From an uncultured Dehalococcoidia bacterium (GTDB lineage: Bacteria > Chloroflexota > Dehalococcoidia > Lucifugimonadales > UBA3495), in contig OY282494.1 of assembly GCA_958296385.1 (NCBI GenBank), forward strand, positions 95,416 to 159,415: a stretch of DNA of 64,000 nt. Reading direction: 5' to 3'. A program made the position numbers and the translations under genes. Under the pieces are notes generated by a model. It did not search any database. It was not told the DNA's origin and worked only from the letters and a program-made list of their open reading frames with translations. How positions within the stretch are numbered: position 1 is the stretch's first letter; every line of letters begins with the position of its first letter. Below are positions 17,045 to 27,255 of this stretch, one piece after another.

Positions 17045-18457
17045 TCAAACGTCCAGGTGTCCCTGCACTGCGTCCAGCAGTCGGGTCACGTTGTCGCCGC
17101 TGTCCGCCTCGCAGTAAATCCGCAGCAGCGGCTCGGTGCCGGAGAAACGCGCCGCCACCCACCCGGCATCCAGCATCCACCGCCGCCCGTCAATGTCATC
17201 GCTGCCCACGATTGGCATACCGGCCAAACTCGTCAACGGTTCCCCCGTCAAGCGGCCCATAATGTCATCCCGCCGTGCCGCGTCAAAACGAATATCCCGA
17301 CGCCGGTAATGATGCTCACCGACTTTATCAAACAGATGCGCCACCATGCCGGATGCCGCCCGCCCGCTTTTCGCCATATATTCCAGCAGATACAGCCCGC
17401 TCAGGATGCCATCCCGTTCGGGAATATGCCCCCGAAAGGCGTAGCCGCCGCTCTCCTCGCCTCCCAGCAGCGCATCGCCGGCGATAAACTCCGCCCCGAT
17501 GTGTTTGAACCCCACCGGCAGCTCGGCGATTGGCACGCCGTACTCAGCGGCCAGCTTATTCAACATAACCGATGCGGTAACCCCCTTGACCAGCGCCCCC
17601 CGGTCGCCCCGTTCCAGCAGGTAAAGCGCCAGCAGCGAGAACACCTCCAGCGTACTGATAAACCGCCCCTGCTCGTCCACCAGCCCGATGCGGTCCGCGT
17701 CCCCGTCCAGCGCCAGCCCCACCGACGCCCCGCCGGCCGGAACACGCCGGCACAGCTCGGACAGGTTTGGCCCGATTGGTTCCGGCTGCGCCATACCGGG
17801 AAAAGCCGGGTTAACCTCGCCCCGCAGTTCGCCGACGACGGTTTTGCCGCCCCCAATCAGCTGCGCGACATAACCGGCCCCGGCCCCGTGCATCGCGTCA
17901 ACTATTACGTCCAGCCCGGCCCCGCGTATGGCGTGCAGGTCTATTAGCCCGGCGATTGACTCCCGATAAGCCGGCGCCGGGTCTATATCTGTAATCAGGC
18001 TAGCGGAACGCGCCGCGTCCGGCGCCGTCCGTCGTGGCGGCCCTGCCGAATCTATGCACAGCTCCAGGATGTCGGTAGCGCTCTGGCTTGCGCTGCCGCC
18101 CTCTGCCGACTTAAACTTAAAACCGTTCCAGCTGGCCGGATTATGGCTGGCCGTAATAACAACTCCACCGGCGGCCCGCCGGCGCACCACCTCGTGGCTG
18201 ACCACCGGCGTCGGCGTCGGCTGCTCGCACAGATACACCCCGATGCCGTTGCCCGCCAGCACGCCGGCCACCGTTTCGGCAAACTCCCGCGAGGCAAAAC
18301 GCGTATCAAACCCCACCACCACCCCGTCCCCGGCGGTGTTCTGAATCCGGAGATAATCCACCAGCCCCTGCGCGCACCGCGCCACGTTAGCAAACGTAAA
18401 GTCGTCGGCAATAACCCCGCGCCAACCATCGGTGCCAAATTTGATTGCCCCCGCCAT
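17045..18457 (-). CDS. Phosphoglucomutase/phosphomannomutase
   Basis: 470 residues from ATG 18457. Interconverts hexose 1- and 6-phosphates. All four family motifs are present: phosphoserine loop TASHNP, metal site LDGDADRIGL, sugar-binding GGEESGGYAF and phosphate-binding RFSGTEPLLRIYCE. The upstream in-frame GTG-side extension (to 18484) is rejected because ATG 18457 begins the conserved AIKFGTDGWRG and lies 6 bases after a TATAAT. Sugar specificity cannot be read from sequence alone. Confidence 0.92.
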   Translation of the reverse strand: MAGAIKFGTDGWRGVIADDFTFANVARCAQGLVDYLRIQNTAGDGVVVGFDTRFASREFAETVAGVLAGNGIGVYLCEQPTPTPVVSHEVVRRRAAGGVVITASHNPASWNGFKFKSAEGGSASQSATDILELCIDSAGPPRRTAPDAARSASLITDIDPAPAYRESIAGLIDLHAIRGAGLDVIVDAMHGAGAGYVAQLIGGGKTVVGELRGEVNPAFPGMAQPEPIGPNLSELCRRVPAGGASVGLALDGDADRIGLVDEQGRFISTLEVFSLLALYLLERGDRGALVKGVTASVMLNKLAAEYGVPIAELPVGFKHIGAEFIAGDALLGGEESGGYAFRGHIPERDGILSGLYLLEYMAKSGRAASGMVAHLFDKVGEHHYRRRDIRFDAARRDDIMGRLTGEPLTSLAGMPIVGSDDIDGRRWMLDAGWVAARFSGTEPLLRIYCEADSGDNVTRLLDAVQGHLDV

Positions 18458-18463
18458 TGCGGA

Positions 18464-18492
18464 ATTATACACCCGCCATCCCACCCGGTCTA
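18464..18492 (-). promoter_or_regulatory. Promoter for phosphohexomutase, probably leaderless
   Basis: Minus strand: TAGACC (18487-18492), 17-base spacer, TATAAT (18464-18469), then only 6 bases to the ATG at 18457. Transcription would begin at or next to the start codon. Confidence 0.6.
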
Positions 18493-18517
18493 TCGTGCCA
18501 ACGCCGCAGCAGCCCCC

Positions 18518-19048
18518 TTACCCCCAAACACACAACGAGGGGGTCTGGGGGAAATCATTTCCCCCAGCGTCACCCCCCAAATCCCAAAATCAGCGACACT
18601 CCCCCTATTGCCAAACGGCACACCCGTTCGCCATAATACATCCATCGGGCAATCAACCAACCCCCGGCCTCCAGCCGTTCCCGGCCAGGAACGTCCCCTG
18701 GGGAACCGGAGCACCACACCGCTAGCACCATCGTCGGAGATTCAAGTCAAAAACGGCCAGTCAGCAAAATCGCAATCGGCAAGGGTAGTCCCGACCCCGC
18801 TTTCACGGCGCGGGCTGCCTCCGCAGGGTATCGAGCTTCAGCCCGCGTGCTGCCTCTCATTAGGGCAGGACACGTAAAATGAAGGTCCAAAATAGTTGCG
18901 TACCCACCTCCGGCCGTAGGGCTGACAACGACTTGAATCTCCGACACCAAACCAAACCAACCGAACCCACCGCCCGATACCGATAGCCCGATACCAGCCA
19001 ACCGCAAACTCGCTCCCACAGGATGAACGATTATGACTTGACCCAAAC
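18518..19048 (+). repeat. Intergenic repeat family, copy A (full length)
   Basis: About 530 bp filling the gap between the phosphohexomutase start and metK. Parts in order: a palindrome at 18546-18566 (arms TGGGGGAAAT and ATTTCCCCCA around one base); a linker; a core at 18733-18945 bounded by the perfect 16-base inverted repeat GTCGGAGATTCAAGTC; and an outer part rich in ACCAAACC and CCGCCCGATA blocks. A stretch of nearly 70 bases (from CTCCGCAGGGTATCGAGC through CACGTAAAATGAAGGTCC) is identical to copy D. No convincing gene. Confidence 0.88.
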
Positions 19049-19120
19049 CCCCCTGAATAGATAAGAGCCGGCGCCGGCGTTTACGCCGGCCCGGCTCGTA
19101 GCGTAGCCTTGCTGGTAGTT

Positions 19121-20362
19121 CTAGTTGCCGGTAGCCGTGGCCATCGCCCCGGCCGACTGCTTCAGCGCGTCGGCTTTGTCGGTGCGTTCCCAGGGCAAGT
19201 CCAGGTCGTTGCGCCCGAAGTGGCCGTAAGCGGCCGTCTTGCCGTAGATTGGCCGGCGCATATTCAGGTCTTCGATGATTGCGCCGGGCCGCAAGTCAAA
19301 GTGCTCCAGCACCAGCTCCTCGATGCGCTCGTTGGGCAGGTGGTTCGTGTCAAAGGTCTCCACCGATACGGAGATTGGCTCCGCAACCCCGATGGCGTAG
19401 GAAACGATAACCTCCACCCGGTCCGCCAGCCCGGCCGCAACCAGATTCTTTGCCACGTAGCGCGCCGCGTAAGCCCCGGAACGGTCAACTTTCGTCGGGT
19501 CTTTCCCGGAGAACGCTCCGCCCCCGTGCCGGGCAATCCCGCCGTAGGTGTCAACCAGAATCTTGCGCCCGGTCAGCCCCGTGTCCCCCTGCGGCCCGCC
19601 CACGACGAACCACCCGCTGGGGTTCACGTAGTATTTCGTCTCATCGTCCAGCAGGTGCGCCGGCACTATCGGAATGATGACGTTCTCGATAATGTCCCGG
19701 CGAATCCGCTCCGTAAATGCCGCCCGGTCCGCCTGGTCTTCGTGCTGCGTGCTGATTACCACGGCATCCACACGATGCGGCTGCCCGTAGCGATACTCCA
19801 CGGTAACCTGCGATTTGCCGTCCGGCCCCAGGTAAGGCAGCGTGCCATCCTTCCGCACCGCCGACAGCCGCTCCACCAGCCGGTGCGACAGGTCAACCGT
19901 CAGCGGCATCAGCCCGTCGGTTTCGTTGCAGGCAAACCCCACCATCATTCCCTGATCGCCCGCGCCGGTGGCCCGCCGGGCGTCCGCCGCCCCGTCGCCC
20001 CGGTGCTCCAGCGAAACCGATACGCCGCTGCTGATGTCCGGCGACTGCCGGCTCACGTGGGCAATCACGCCGCAGGACGTGCCGTCAATACCGTACTTCA
20101 CGTCGGTGTACCCGATTTCCTGCATCACCCGCCGGGCAATGTCGTCAAAGTTCAGCTCCGACGCGGTGGTTATCTCGCCGGTCACCATCACCAGATTTTT
20201 CGTAGCCACCGTTTCGCAGGCCACCCGGCTCATCGGGTCGCCGCCCAGCGCGGCATCCAGCACCGCATCGGAAATCTGGTCACACAGCTTGTCGGGGTGC
20301 CCTTCGGTTACCGACTCGGACGTGAGCAGGTACTTGGGCGATGTCATAAACTGGATTGGCAT
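19121..20362 (-). CDS. metK: S-adenosylmethionine synthetase
   Basis: 413 residues. Makes SAM from ATP and methionine. Motifs: [18 protein letters not shown] near the N-terminus, [16 protein letters not shown], and [20 protein letters not shown] in the phosphate-binding loop. GGAGG lies about 9 bases before ATG 20362; an internal ATG five codons on is less well placed. Last gene of the minus-strand SAM block, downstream of ahcY, with repeat copy A after its stop. Confidence 0.97.
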   Translation of the reverse strand: MPIQFMTSPKYLLTSESVTEGHPDKLCDQISDAVLDAALGGDPMSRVACETVATKNLVMVTGEITTASELNFDDIARRVMQEIGYTDVKYGIDGTSCGVIAHVSRQSPDISSGVSVSLEHRGDGAADARRATGAGDQGMMVGFACNETDGLMPLTVDLSHRLVERLSAVRKDGTLPYLGPDGKSQVTVEYRYGQPHRVDAVVISTQHEDQADRAAFTERIRRDIIENVIIPIVPAHLLDDETKYYVNPSGWFVVGGPQGDTGLTGRKILVDTYGGIARHGGGAFSGKDPTKVDRSGAYAARYVAKNLVAAGLADRVEVIVSYAIGVAEPISVSVETFDTNHLPNERIEELVLEHFDLRPGAIIEDLNMRRPIYGKTAAYGHFGRNDLDLPWERTDKADALKQSAGAMATATGN

Positions 20363-20482
20363 TGATTAATTCCTCCGTGATTTTGTTACCGCTTGAGTTG
20401 GGCCGTTTCCGGGAATGTCATCCAGGCATTACGGCCCGGAACTACGGCGGAGCGTGCAACGCTCAACGCTTTGGAACGCTTT

Positions 20483-21877
<1,395 letters not shown>

Positions 21878-22237
21878 TTAGGCGTCATCGCCATACGACG
21901 TAGGGTTGCCGGCGGCAATCCAGGACGGCGTGCCGTCGTCCACGTTGTACAGCATCTCCGCGTCGTACCCCATCGCCGCCGCCAGCTCACACGCCAGCCC
22001 GCTGCGCACGCCGGCAGCGCAGATGAACAGCAGCTTTTTGTCGTCGGGCACTTCGTCCATCCGACCGGCCAGGTCATCCACGTTGATGTGGATTGCGCCG
22101 GCCGCGTGTCCGGTCACCCATTCGTCATCCCGCCGCACGTCAATAACCACCGTGCCGTCGGGGTCGTCCGTCAGGATTTGCAAAGCTTCGGGGGAATCAA
22201 CCCGGTAGTAAGGTTCACCGGGGTTCTGTCGTGGCAT
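21878..22237 (-). CDS. Rhodanese-like domain protein
   Basis: 119 residues, a single rhodanese domain. The active loop is CAAGVRSG, with the catalytic cysteine at about residue 73; VVIDVRRDDEWVTGHAAGAI is the conserved entry segment. Such proteins carry persulfide sulfur. It lies 23 bp after mtnP and 123 bp before ahcY on the same strand, so a role in sulfur handling around methionine salvage is plausible but inferred. Confidence 0.88.
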   Translation of the reverse strand: MPRQNPGEPYYRVDSPEALQILTDDPDGTVVIDVRRDDEWVTGHAAGAIHINVDDLAGRMDEVPDDKKLLFICAAGVRSGLACELAAAMGYDAEMLYNVDDGTPSWIAAGNPTSYGDDA

Positions 22238-22260
22238 ATTTGGCCTCCTTTGGTTTCCGC

Positions 22261-23133
22261 TCAGTCCAGATACTTGCCGGCGATGGGATTAAGCCGCCGG
22301 CGCGCTTCGTCGGATATATGACTTCGGTTAGTGATGATGGCGTTGGCCAGCGCCGAATGGCACGCGCACTCCCCCAATTCCGCCAGCGTCGGCACGATGT
22401 GGCGCAGGATGATGCGGCTGTTCGCTACGTTGGCGATGAGATTCTCCACCACCATATCCACCGTTACGGCGTCGTGGTCCGGATGCCAGCAGTCGTAGTC
22501 GGTAACCCACGCCATCGTGCCGTAGCACATCTCCGCCTCCCGCGCCAGCTTGGCCTCCGGCAGCGCGGTCATCCCAATCAGGTCGCCGCCCCAGGCGCGG
22601 TACATCTCCGATTCGGCCTTCGTGGAGAACGCCGGCCCCTCCATCACCACCAGCGTACCCCCGCTGTGCGTCGGTATCCCCTGCCCGTCGCCGCCCTCGG
22701 CGATGACCTTGCTCACGCCGGCGCAGAACGGCTCGGCAAAGCTGATGTGCGCTACTACGCCGCCATCAAAAAAGGTGCTGTCCCGAAACCGCGTCCGGTC
22801 GATCAGCTGGTCGGGAACCACCAGATGCTGCGGCGCAAAGCGCGCCTGCAAACTGCCCACCGCGCTCACCGACACAATCCGCCTGATGCCCAGCGTTTTC
22901 AGAGCGTAAATGTTGGCCCGGAACGGCAGCTCGGTAGGGCTGACCCGATGCCCCAGGCCGTGCCGGGGCAAAAACGCCACCGGCACCCCCAGCAAATCGC
23001 CAACCGTAATGTAGTCGCTAGGCTTGCCGTAAGGCGTGTCAATATCCAGCACCGCCGACTCAGTGAACCCCTGTATCTCGTACAGGCCGCTGCCGCCGAT
23101 AATGGCTATATCCGCTTGAGGATGGTAAGGCAT
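22261..23133 (-). CDS. mtnP: 5'-methylthioadenosine phosphorylase
   Basis: 290 residues. Cleaves methylthioadenosine to adenine and methylthioribose-1-phosphate, the substrate of MtnA encoded upstream. Family segments: ADIAIIGGSGLYEI, FLPRHGLGHRVSPTELPFRA, SVSAVGSL, and VVMEGPAFSTKAESEMYRAW. The catalytic-site Asp appears in WVTDYDCWHPDHDAVTVD. Sequence is typical of the MTAP rather than the purine nucleoside phosphorylase branch, supported by mtnA in the same block. Confidence 0.94.
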   Translation of the reverse strand: MPYHPQADIAIIGGSGLYEIQGFTESAVLDIDTPYGKPSDYITVGDLLGVPVAFLPRHGLGHRVSPTELPFRANIYALKTLGIRRIVSVSAVGSLQARFAPQHLVVPDQLIDRTRFRDSTFFDGGVVAHISFAEPFCAGVSKVIAEGGDGQGIPTHSGGTLVVMEGPAFSTKAESEMYRAWGGDLIGMTALPEAKLAREAEMCYGTMAWVTDYDCWHPDHDAVTVDMVVENLIANVANSRIILRHIVPTLAELGECACHSALANAIITNRSHISDEARRRLNPIAGKYLD

Positions 23134-23190
23134 TGAGTTAAAAGTCCTTTTTTAAGTGATAGACCGGATGGGATTTTGCCGGGAATCGCG

Positions 23191-23817
23191 TCACCCCGGC
23201 CAGATGATACCGGCGATGGCGCCAAGCCAGAGCAGTACGCCGATGATGATAAGCACAATTTCGCCCTTGCCGAAACGGGCGGATTGGCTCAGCCGGCTGT
23301 CCACGTCAGCCCAATAACGGTTCAGGTTTGACTGCATCCGGCAGAGAATACCGATGGTAACGATCAGGCTGATGATGCTGATAACAACGCCGGCCAGAAC
23401 CATCCCGCTGCTGTCCGAGCTGGGATCCCGCATACCGCCGCCGATGAGTAGCGCCACCGTGTTGATGACCACGATAGTAGTCAGCGTCCCCAGATTCAGA
23501 CTGTCGGCAACGCCCCGCTCCTGCATCAGCCCCTTGTAGTGCCGGATGTGCGCGTGATAGCGAAAGAACGCGTAAATCGGCACAAATTGCGTCAGCGCGT
23601 GCCAGACCGGGTAGTGCCTTTCGCCGGTTTCCGCGCGCTGTTCCGCCGTGTGATCCCGGTACTGTTTCCAGGTACGGTACATCCAATAGAACCAGTACAG
23701 GCCCATACTCACGACGGACAGCAGGATGATGCGGGTCGTCGAAATATAAGCGCCGCCGGCCAAATCGCCGGTGTGCGGGTTCTCCGCCCCGTAGCCGTCG
23801 GGTTGCCAGGTTGCCAT
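23191..23817 (-). CDS. Membrane protein of unknown function (DUF4234-like)
   Basis: 208 residues from ATG 23817, preceded by GAGG at suitable spacing; a GTG at 23838 is less likely. Four hydrophobic stretches: about 28-45, 110-130, 140-160 and 185-205. The motif GLYWFYWMYRTWKQYRDHT followed by a Pro/Trp/His-rich segment recalls DUF4234-type proteins. Lies between the arylsulfotransferase-like gene (18 bp) and mtnP (57 bp). Function not known. Confidence 0.7.
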   Translation of the reverse strand: MATWQPDGYGAENPHTGDLAGGAYISTTRIILLSVVSMGLYWFYWMYRTWKQYRDHTAEQRAETGERHYPVWHALTQFVPIYAFFRYHAHIRHYKGLMQERGVADSLNLGTLTTIVVINTVALLIGGGMRDPSSDSSGMVLAGVVISIISLIVTIGILCRMQSNLNRYWADVDSRLSQSARFGKGEIVLIIIGVLLWLGAIAGIIWPG

Positions 23818-23834
23818 CGGATTGCCTCTTTCTA

Positions 23835-25022
23835 TCACCGCAGCTGCGGTATCGCGTCAGGCAGGTAATGGGTTGAGCGGAACACGCTGTTAACAACGTA
23901 ACCTTGCTCATTCGGCGCAAAGTGCGGGTTCACGTACTCCCAAACCACCGCCCCGTCCGGCGTAACCTGAAAGATGCGCCCAAAATGCCCCTCGGTAATC
24001 AGCGTGTTCCCGTTGGGCAGCCGCCGCGCGCCGGAGATGTAGGCGCTGAAAAAGTTGAAAGGCGGGTTATCCCGGTACTGCCAGACGATTTCGCCGCTGG
24101 CCGGGTTCACCTCAATAACGCGGGAATGGGGCAGCGGTTCGTTCCGGCTGTGCGACCCGTTGTCGTAAATCAGCACGTTCCCGTTGTCCAGCAGCGACGG
24201 GTCATGCTGCTGCGCCAGCACGTCATCCCCCAGTTTCCAAACGATTTCGCCGCTGGCCTGGTCAATAATTCCCACCGTTGAGATATTGCGAAAGCTGAAC
24301 ATAACCCGCCCGCCGGGCAGCGGAACGACGGTGTTGCCGTGGCTCCATTCATCCCGCCGGTCATTAAAGGTAATGATGTCGGTGGCCGTATCCAAATGTT
24401 CCGCCGCGCGCCACTCCCAGATGCGGTTGCCGTCGGCGTCAATCTCAACCAGCACGTCGCTCCACATACCGGAATCGCTGCCGCCCGAATCGCTGCCCCC
24501 GGAACTGCTGCCCCCGGAACTGCTGATATTGGATCGCCCCCCCTGCACCCGGGCCGCCTGCGCGTCGTCCATCCGCTCCACCGTCATATACAGGCAGCCC
24601 CCCGATTCGGTGCGCCGCGCGTCGTGATGGTGGTAAGCGTCGCGATGCTCCCAAAGGATGTTGCCGTGCCAGTCAGCCTCCAGCATCACGCCGCCCTTGA
24701 ACCGCTTGAACCCCTCAAAAATCTCCCACGCGCCGTCATCTCTAACCTTGCCGCCGTAAAACAGGTTGCCGTTGGGCAGCAGATACCCGTAAAGGCCCGG
24801 CGGGTAAGGCATCTGCCAAGTGTGGGCCACGTCGCCGTTGCCGTCCAGCAGATAAACTTCGCCATCGCCGGACATCGGGGCAAACAGCGTATAGCCGGGG
24901 CAGGCCCGCTCCGGGTCGCAAGCGGTAAGCCCAACGCGCCCCATCCGCCGCCGCGTTTGGGCGTCAATAGATTGGGCGTCAATAGATTGACCGTCAATAG
25001 CAGTGTTCGTCATAGCGTTCAC
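23835..25022 (-). CDS. Arylsulfotransferase (ASST)-like beta-propeller protein
   Basis: 395 residues. Repeated segments GxxVWEYxxP, GEIVWKLGDD, GEIVWQYRDN and LPNGNxLxxE are typical of the arylsulfotransferase family beta-propeller (PF05935/PF14269). Catalytic-type histidines occur in HHHDARR and DEWSHGNTVVPLPGG. The N-terminus has a repeated SIDAQ element, and residues 165-185 are a Gly/Ser spacer. No signal peptide is visible, unlike periplasmic ASST. Its place in the SAM block, 24 bp after mtnA, is unexplained. Substrate unknown. Confidence 0.75.
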   Translation of the reverse strand: MNAMTNTAIDGQSIDAQSIDAQTRRRMGRVGLTACDPERACPGYTLFAPMSGDGEVYLLDGNGDVAHTWQMPYPPGLYGYLLPNGNLFYGGKVRDDGAWEIFEGFKRFKGGVMLEADWHGNILWEHRDAYHHHDARRTESGGCLYMTVERMDDAQAARVQGGRSNISSSGGSSSGGSDSGGSDSGMWSDVLVEIDADGNRIWEWRAAEHLDTATDIITFNDRRDEWSHGNTVVPLPGGRVMFSFRNISTVGIIDQASGEIVWKLGDDVLAQQHDPSLLDNGNVLIYDNGSHSRNEPLPHSRVIEVNPASGEIVWQYRDNPPFNFFSAYISGARRLPNGNTLITEGHFGRIFQVTPDGAVVWEYVNPHFAPNEQGYVVNSVFRSTHYLPDAIPQLR

Positions 25023-25045
25023 TCGTCACCGGAGCGGCGGCCGGT

Positions 25046-26113
25046 TCAGGCCGCGTCCACGGCCCGCCGCAGTGATTCAGCGTAAGGCGGCCGGCACACC
25101 GCCGCCTCAGTGACGATGCCGGTAATGTAGCGATTGGGGGTTACGTCAAAAGCGGGATTGTAAGCCGCCGTGCCGTCCGGAGCGGTCGGCGCGCTGCCGT
25201 AGGTCGTTACCTCGTGCGCCGGCCGTTCCTCTATCTTGATTCCGGCGCCGTCGGCAAGCGACAGGTCAACGGTGCTGGTGGGTGCGGCGATGTAAAAAGG
25301 AATACCGTTCTCGTTGGCCAGCACCGCCAGCGCGTAGGTGCCGATTTTGTTCGCCGTGTCCCCGTTGGCGGCAATCCGGTCAGCCCCGGTAATGACGCAC
25401 GACACGTCCCCGTTGAGCATCATCATCCCGGCGGCGGAGTCGGCGATCAGCGTCGCCGGTATCCCCAGCTGCTGAAACTCCCACGACGTAAGCCGCGCGC
25501 CTTGCAGCCACGGGCGCGTTTCGGTATTGAACACCCGGAACCGCCCGCCGGCCTCCCAGCCGGCCCGTATGACGCCCAGCGCAGTGCCAAAAGCCGACGT
25601 TGCCAGCGCGCCGGTGTTGCAATGCGTCAACACCCCCTGCCCATCGGCCGGCATCAAAGCGCGCCCCTGCTCCCCGATGCGCCGGTTGATAGCCTCATCC
25701 TCCTGCTGGATACGCTGCGCCTCGGCCTCCAGCGCCGGCAGGATGCTGCCCGGGTCCGGTTCAGCCTCCGCCACCCGCAGCATCCGCCGCACCGCCCAAC
25801 CCAGATTGACCGCCGTAGGACGAGCGGCGGCGATGTACTCCCCGGCCTGCCGCAAAGAACCGATAAACTGGTCCCGTTCCCGCGATTGCAGCTCTGCCGC
25901 CGCCAGCGCCATAGCGTAGCCGGCAGTGACGCCAATGGCCGGCGCCCCCCGCACGCGCATCTCGGTAATAGCATCGGCGGCAACGCGGTAATCGGTAATG
26001 CTGACCGTAACCTGCTCGTGGGGCAAGCGCGTTTGGTCCAGCAGCTCCAGCCGCCAGCCCGTCCAGCGGATCGGGCGTATTTCGTTCGTATTAGTGGGGC
26101 GCATTTCGTTCAT
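25046..26113 (-). CDS. mtnA: Methylthioribose-1-phosphate isomerase
   Basis: 355 residues. Converts methylthioribose-1-phosphate to methylthioribulose-1-phosphate in methionine salvage. Catalytic cysteine in LTHCNTGALAT and aspartate in ITGADRIAANGDTANKIGTY; substrate loop MRVRGAPAIGVTAGYAMALA and ETRPWLQGARLTSWE are typical. First gene after the SAM-I riboswitch. The later salvage enzymes (mtnB, mtnC, mtnD) are not in the window, so the pathway may be completed elsewhere or be a shortened version. Confidence 0.95.
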   Translation of the reverse strand: MNEMRPTNTNEIRPIRWTGWRLELLDQTRLPHEQVTVSITDYRVAADAITEMRVRGAPAIGVTAGYAMALAAAELQSRERDQFIGSLRQAGEYIAAARPTAVNLGWAVRRMLRVAEAEPDPGSILPALEAEAQRIQQEDEAINRRIGEQGRALMPADGQGVLTHCNTGALATSAFGTALGVIRAGWEAGGRFRVFNTETRPWLQGARLTSWEFQQLGIPATLIADSAAGMMMLNGDVSCVITGADRIAANGDTANKIGTYALAVLANENGIPFYIAAPTSTVDLSLADGAGIKIEERPAHEVTTYGSAPTAPDGTAAYNPAFDVTPNRYITGIVTEAAVCRPPYAESLRRAVDAA

Positions 26114-26213
26114 AATCGGCAGCGTGTTCGCAAAAGGTCAGTGTTCAATGATGGCGCGGATTCCGGCCCGCGCCGGTTCCGGATGCGCGCACCGGCGGGT
26201 TTCCGAAACGGGC

Positions 26214-26245
26214 AAAAATAAAGGCTCACCAAAACAGGGAGAGCC
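26214..26245 (-). terminator. Riboswitch-controlled intrinsic terminator
   Basis: Minus strand: GGCTCTCC and GGTGAGCC form a stem with one mismatch (26223-26245), followed by TTTATTTTT. It lies 17 bases after the riboswitch P1 and about 100 bases before mtnA, the expected place for a SAM-dependent off switch. Confidence 0.85.
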
Positions 26246-26261
26246 CAGCAAGACAATCCTC

Positions 26262-26405
26262 CCCTCATCTTTCGTCGCACTGCAACAAGCGTATCGCAAC
26301 GCATCGCACGGCAACGACGCCGGATTTAGCACCTGATTCCACCGGGAAAGCAGAATTGGTTGCCAGGCTTCACAGGGCCGGTCCCTCCGCCTGTCTGAAT
26401 AAGGG
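26262..26405 (-). promoter_or_regulatory. SAM-I riboswitch (S box) upstream of mtnA
   Basis: Minus strand reads P1 CCCTTATT, then CAGACAGGCGGAGGGACCGG and CCCTGTGAAGCCTGGCAACC, the nearly invariant S-box core, then GGTGCTAAATCC and AAAGATGAGGG closing P1. All conserved blocks of SAM-I occur in canonical order: kink-turn region, pseudoknot partner and P3/P4 junction. SAM binding is known to favour the downstream terminator. It would therefore shut off mtnA and probably the following SAM-cycle genes when SAM is abundant. Confidence 0.95.
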
Positions 26406-26564
26406 TTCCAGAATGTATCCAATTTTTAACGATTTCCATCCTACCCGCACCAACCCAATATGTCAAGACAGCCACCCGCCGCACGATTCCGTAACCCCAC
26501 ATCTCCCCACCGTCATTCTGCACTGCGCCCAGAATCCCGACGCCGTAGTAGTGCCCTTGCCCCA

Positions 26565-27095
26565 AGGATACGCAGGGGGTCTGGGGGAAATCATTTCCCC
26601 CAGCGGCCCTCCCCAAATCCCCAAAATCAGCGACCCCAACCTCTTGCAACCGCACATCGGTTCGTGTAAGATACATCTATCGGGCAAATCAACCAACCAA
26701 TCCCCGCCTCAGCTGTTCTCCACCGAGAGCGTCCCCTGAGGCACCGGGGCCTACACACTATCACAACACCGCATCAAACGTCGCCGGAGATTCCAGTCAC
26801 CACGGCCACCCCCGTCAGCATCCAAACCGCAATCGGCCAGGCCGACCCATCGACGCATCCACGGCGTGGGCGGTACTCCGCAGGGTATCGAGCTTCAGCC
26901 CGCGCGCTGTCCCCCCAAAGGACAGGACACGTAAAATGAAGGTCCGTAATAGTTGCGTAAAAACCTTCCGGCCGTAAGGGCTGACACCGACTGGAATCTC
27001 CGACAACAACCACCAAACCAACCAAACAACCCAACCCAAACCCACCGCCCGATAGCCAATCGCCCGATTACCACACCCGCCCGATACCAGCTAAC
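26565..27095 (+). repeat. Intergenic repeat family, copy B
   Basis: About 530 bp in the same orientation as copy A. Palindrome at 26582-26602. Core bounded by CGGAGATTCCAGTC (26785-26798) and GACTGGAATCTCCG (26989-27002). Relative to copies A, C and D one base differs in the left arm and the complementary base differs in the right arm, so the inverted repeat is preserved. Contains the shared GGTATCGAGCTTCAGCCCGC and CACGTAAAATGAAGGTCC blocks. Confidence 0.88.
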
Positions 27096-27137
27096 CACAA
27101 AACCCGCTCCCCAAAGATGCGCCGCGCCCTCGCGATT

Positions 27138-27197
27138 CGGCGCTGCGCTCAGGATGACCGATGATGCAATGACCAAACGACCCAAAACGGAACGCTA
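27138..27197. repeat. Solo end of the 49.5-kb inverted-repeat element
   Basis: Contains GCGCTGCGCTCAGGATGAC followed by CCCAAAACGGAACGCTACC, matching the right end of the element at 49483-49699 (GCGCTCAGAATGAC and CCTAAAACGAAACGCTACC). No left arm nearby. The remaining bases between copy B and the next gene (27198-27456) show no gene. Confidence 0.65.
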
Positions 27198-27225
27198 CCA
27201 CCCGCCGCCAACTCCCACCCGCTCA

Positions 27226-27255
27226 TTGACACGGTTTTACATCCGGGCCTAGGAT
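27226..27255 (+). promoter_or_regulatory. Candidate promoter upstream of 27457 gene
   Basis: TTGACA (27226-27231), 18-base spacer, TAGGAT (27250-27255). About 200 bases before the gene start. A TACAAT at 27364-27369 without a clear -35 is an alternative. Confidence 0.4.

Noticed and set aside
18747-19046. Small protein encoded in the intergenic repeats (YATI-DLHFTCP-type peptide seen in copies A, B and D)
   Set aside because: The peptide is shared because the DNA is shared; copy C shifts frame inside the same region, starts differ between copies and no ribosome site is conserved. A coding remnant cannot be fully excluded.
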